Below, piece by piece: positions 61,757 through 64,000 of a stretch of 64,000 bases of DNA; the stretch's first letter is position 1; the number at the start of each line of letters is the position of its first letter. The position numbers were made by a program, and so were the translations under genes. The notes beneath the pieces are model-generated. The model had not been told where the DNA came from and did no database searches. It saw only the letters and a program-made list of their open reading frames with translations. This DNA comes from Methylobacterium brachythecii (GTDB lineage Bacteria > Pseudomonadota > Alphaproteobacteria > Rhizobiales > Beijerinckiaceae), in NCBI RefSeq assembly GCF_014196345.1, contig NZ_JACIDN010000005.1:372001-436000 (forward strand). The letters are read 5' to 3'.

Positions 61757-63450
61757 CCCGCCCGCACATCCTGGGCGGCCTCGGGGCTGTCGGTGTCATC
61801 GGGCTCGCGGCGACGACAGCTTGGGCCGCTGGCCCTGATCTCGGCGCGATCACGCAGCAGGCGACGAACTGGCCTGCCATCGGCATGTTCCTGTTCTTCG
61901 TGCTGTTCACCCTCGGCATCACCTACAAAGCTGCCAAGGGCACGAAGTCGGCCTCCGACTTCTACGCAGCGGGCGGCGGCATTTCGGCTGGCACCAACTC
62001 GCTCGCCATCGCGGGCGACTACATGTCCGCGGCCTCGTTTCTCGGCATCTCTGGCCTCGTCTACACCTCGGGCTTCGACGGGCTGATCTACTCCACCGGC
62101 TTCCTCGTCGGTTGGCCGATCGTGCTCTTCCTGATCGCGGAGCGCCTTCGCAACCTCGGCAAGTACACCTTCGCCGACGTGGCTTCGTTCCGCCTCGACC
62201 AGACTTCGATCCGCATCATCTCGGCCGTCGGTACCCTCGTCGTGGTGGCCTTCTACCTGATCGCGCAGATGGTCGGCGCGGGGAAGCTGATCCAGCTCCT
62301 GTTCGGTCTGCCCTACCTCTACGCGGTGGTGATCGTCGGCGCGCTGATGATCATCTACGTGGCCTTCGGCGGCATGAAAGCGACGACCTGGGTTCAGGTC
62401 ATCAAGGCGTGCCTGTTGCTCGGCGGCGCGACCTTCATGGCCATCGCCGTGCTGTACAAGTACGGCTTCCACCCAGAGTCGCTGTTCGCCGCGGCCGTCG
62501 CCACGCACCCGAAGGGCGATGCCATCATGGCGCCCGGCGGCTTGGTCTCGAACCCGATCGAGGCGATCTCGCTCGGCGTCGGCCTGATGTTCGGCACAGC
62601 CGGCCTGCCGCACATCCTGATGCGGTTCTTCACGGTCTCGGACGCGCAGGCGGCCCGCAAGTCGGTGTTCTACGCCACCGGCCTGATCGGCTATTTCTAC
62701 ATCCTGACCTTCATCATCGGCTTCGGCGGCATCGCCCTGCTGATGTCCGATCCGAGCTACTTCAAGCTCGGCGCGGCGGGCACCTTCGACAAGCTCAAGG
62801 ACATGGTCGGCGGCACCAACATGGTCGCCGTGAACCTCGCCAACGCCGTGGGCGGCCCGTACTTCCTGGGCTTCATCTCGGCAGTGGCCTTCGCGACCAT
62901 CCTGGCGGTGGTGGCGGGCCTGACGCTGGCCGGCGCATCGGCCGTGAGCCACGATCTCTACGCCCAGGTCATCGCCCGCGGGCGCACGACCGAAGGCGCC
63001 GAGGTCCGGCTCTCGAAGATCGCCGCGGTGGTGATCGGGATCGTCGCGATCTATCTCGGCTACGTCTTCGAGAACCAGAACGTGGCTTTCATGGTTGGGC
63101 TCGCCTTCTCGGTGGCGGCGAGCTGCAACTTCCCGGTCTTGTCTATGTCGATCCTTTGGCGGGGAACGACCACTTGGGGCGCGCTGCTCGGTGGCCTCGT
63201 CGGTCTGGTAACGGCGGTGACCATGGTCGTGCTTTCGAAGGCGGTCTGGGTGACGACCTTCGGTCATCCCGCGGCCCTGTTCCCCTTCGACAACCCGACG
63301 CTGTTCTCGATGCCTCTGGCCTTCTTGACCATCTTCGTGGTGTCGAAGCTGGACAACACGCGGCGGGCTCAGCGGGAACGCGCGGCCTTCGACGCACAGT
63401 TCGTGCGCTCGGAGACCGGCATCGGAGCCAGCGGCGCCCACGCGCACTGA
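61753..63450 (+). CDS. actP: Cation/acetate symporter
   Basis: This 565-residue sodium:solute symporter family protein has 13-14 membrane helices. Family markers are [20 protein letters not shown] (about 71-90), [28 protein letters not shown] and [20 protein letters not shown]. ActP imports acetate and other short-chain monocarboxylates with Na+ or H+. It is coupled to DUF485. The C-terminus is His-rich (GAHAH). A terminator follows. Confidence 0.95.
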   Translation: MTRPHILGGLGAVGVIGLAATTAWAAGPDLGAITQQATNWPAIGMFLFFVLFTLGITYKAAKGTKSASDFYAAGGGISAGTNSLAIAGDYMSAASFLGISGLVYTSGFDGLIYSTGFLVGWPIVLFLIAERLRNLGKYTFADVASFRLDQTSIRIISAVGTLVVVAFYLIAQMVGAGKLIQLLFGLPYLYAVVIVGALMIIYVAFGGMKATTWVQVIKACLLLGGATFMAIAVLYKYGFHPESLFAAAVATHPKGDAIMAPGGLVSNPIEAISLGVGLMFGTAGLPHILMRFFTVSDAQAARKSVFYATGLIGYFYILTFIIGFGGIALLMSDPSYFKLGAAGTFDKLKDMVGGTNMVAVNLANAVGGPYFLGFISAVAFATILAVVAGLTLAGASAVSHDLYAQVIARGRTTEGAEVRLSKIAAVVIGIVAIYLGYVFENQNVAFMVGLAFSVAASCNFPVLSMSILWRGTTTWGALLGGLVGLVTAVTMVVLSKAVWVTTFGHPAALFPFDNPTLFSMPLAFLTIFVVSKLDNTRRAQRERAAFDAQFVRSETGIGASGAHAH

Positions 63451-63476
63451 GCAACGGACGGCACTTTAAAAGGCGA

Positions 63477-63509
63477 AAGGCGCGGTGAGAGCCGCGCCGG
63501 TTCTTTTGT
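63477..63509 (+). terminator. Rho-independent terminator after actP
   Basis: GGCGCGG (63479-63485) pairs with CCGCGCC (63492-63498), followed by GGTTCTTTTG. Confidence 0.75.
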
Positions 63510-63539
63510 AAGGATTTGTTAAAGTCGGCAGCCGCAGCG

Positions 63540-63625
63540 TTCTTCTGGCAAGAATCGCCGAGGAACTGACGAAGTTCAAATACCTGCTTGGAAGATTCGC
63601 CACCTGGAAGCAGGCCGGCTGATAT
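63540..63625 (-). repeat. Dispersed repeat (PWR family), copy 7, minus strand
   Basis: Read on the minus strand: GGATATCAGCCGGCCTGCTT, then TCTTCCAAGCAGGTATTTGA. It matches the right half of copy 2 (GGATTCTTGCCGGTCTGCTT, then CAAGCGGACATTCGA). Confidence 0.6.
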
Positions 63626-63765
63626 CCACACCACTCGGTTCATTGCCTGCCCGGCTCGTATGTCCGCTCTGAATTAATTAGAGCCGCCGCCGATCAGGCG
63701 GAGTCGACCTGGGTTTTCAGGATCGGGCTGATCTGATTCTCTTTCGGCTTTCCGACAGGAGGGTC

Positions 63766-64000
63766 GATGTCGTCGCCATTGTCGTCCGATCTGCGTGAGC
63801 GCGTCGTGCATGCCGTGGAGGAAGGCTCCTCGCGTCGGGGCGCAGCGCGGCGCTTCGGGGTCAGCCCGTCCAGCGCCATCCGCTGGCAGGAAAGCTTCAC
63901 GCAGGAGGGTCGGGTGGCGGCCAAGCCGCAGGGCGGCGACCGGCGCTCGCAGCACGTCGAGGCGCACGCGGACCTGATCCTGAGCCTCTACGAGGCGCAG
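63766..64000 (+). CDS. IS630-like transposase, N-terminal part (runs off the window)
   Basis: ATG 63766 follows CAGGAGGG and starts SSPLSSDLRERVVHAVEEGS, then SRRGAARRFGVSPSSAIRWQ, the HTH N-terminus of IS630-family transposases (the ISMex/IS1381 type begins the same way). The C-terminal DDE part is outside. The element left end is probably near 63676-63740; a short-range repeat of GATCAGGCGGAG and GGATCGGGCTGA is seen but the terminus is not certain. Confidence 0.8.

Noticed and set aside
5339..63765. Search by eye for a second copy of the tRNA-Arg 3' end (attR).
   Set aside because: No repeat of the GGTTCGAATCC...CGGGCGCGCCA segment was found, so the right end of the island cannot be placed.
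1..64000. CRISPR array.
   Set aside because: No regularly spaced direct repeats of 25-40 bases with unique spacers were seen. The dispersed repeats are single and far apart.

Overview
The window looks like chromosome of a GC-rich alphaproteobacterium of the Hyphomicrobiales, most plausibly Methylobacteriaceae (Methylobacterium, Methylorubrum or Microvirga type). The signs are high-GC host genes, several DUF6894 proteins, a phasin, ActP with its DUF485 partner, a MASE4 hybrid kinase and characteristic dispersed palindromic repeats. The genus is an inference from gene content; no rRNA is present.

Layout. 1-5186: an alkanesulfonate uptake and desulfonation operon with the tail of one SsuA, then SsuC, SsuB, SsuD and two more SsuA-like binding proteins, with a REP-like hairpin after ssuD. 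5339-5415: tRNA-Arg(ACG). A genomic island appears to start here. It holds a tyrosine integrase (5512-7311), a complete IS1182-family element (about 7337-8843), and a two-gene Gabija-like anti-phage module: an OLD-family ATPase/TOPRIM nuclease (9189-10997) overlapping a UvrD-like helicase (10984-12804). A membrane-anchored DUF2235 hydrolase follows (13155-14456). Then come remnants (a DUF4238 stub and the C-terminus of an ABC-type ATPase), a small Cys-rich protein, and a complete IS481-family element whose transposase stop codon lies in the CCTAGG target.

17.4-23.6 kb: accessory genes of plasmid or phage flavour (coupled leader ORF plus hypothetical, DUF3768, XRE regulator, small membrane protein, secreted TonB/TolA-C-like protein). 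23.9-31.5 kb: a divergent aldo/keto reductase/TetR pair with two perfect palindromic operators, a minus-strand group (TetR, SDR, Tat-exported hydrolase, cytochrome P460), and selO. 31.7-36.4 kb: a second mobile-looking block with a DUF927 ATPase and two unknown genes joined by a TGATG junction, partly AT-rich. 36.7-37.6 kb: an IS5-type remnant and a nonsense-interrupted SLOG-like gene.

38.1-40.4 kb: DoxX, an anti-sigma factor and an ECF sigma factor with an ATGA overlap, plus a small exported protein. 40.8-54.2 kb: small genes including four DUF6894 proteins and one DUF6894 pseudogene, a three-gene coupled mini-operon, a MASE4-PAS hybrid histidine kinase, a YCII/hydrolase/SDR/LysR cluster, and an AT-rich orphan NarL-type response regulator with no normal start codon. 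54.5-59.2 kb: phasin, divergent OsmC/LysR, and TetR with a twin operator. 59.3-63.5 kb: a GDSL autotransporter esterase and DUF485-ActP. The window ends inside an IS630-like transposase.

The most interesting functional unit is the Gabija-like pair with its hydrolase neighbour, surrounded by decayed defence-type genes. The most interesting unexplained patterns are the dispersed GTCCGCTTTCGG/GCGGACGTTCGA repeat family, the DUF6894 expansion, the leader-ORF arrangement at 19.2 kb and the possible AUA-initiated regulator at 51.9 kb.
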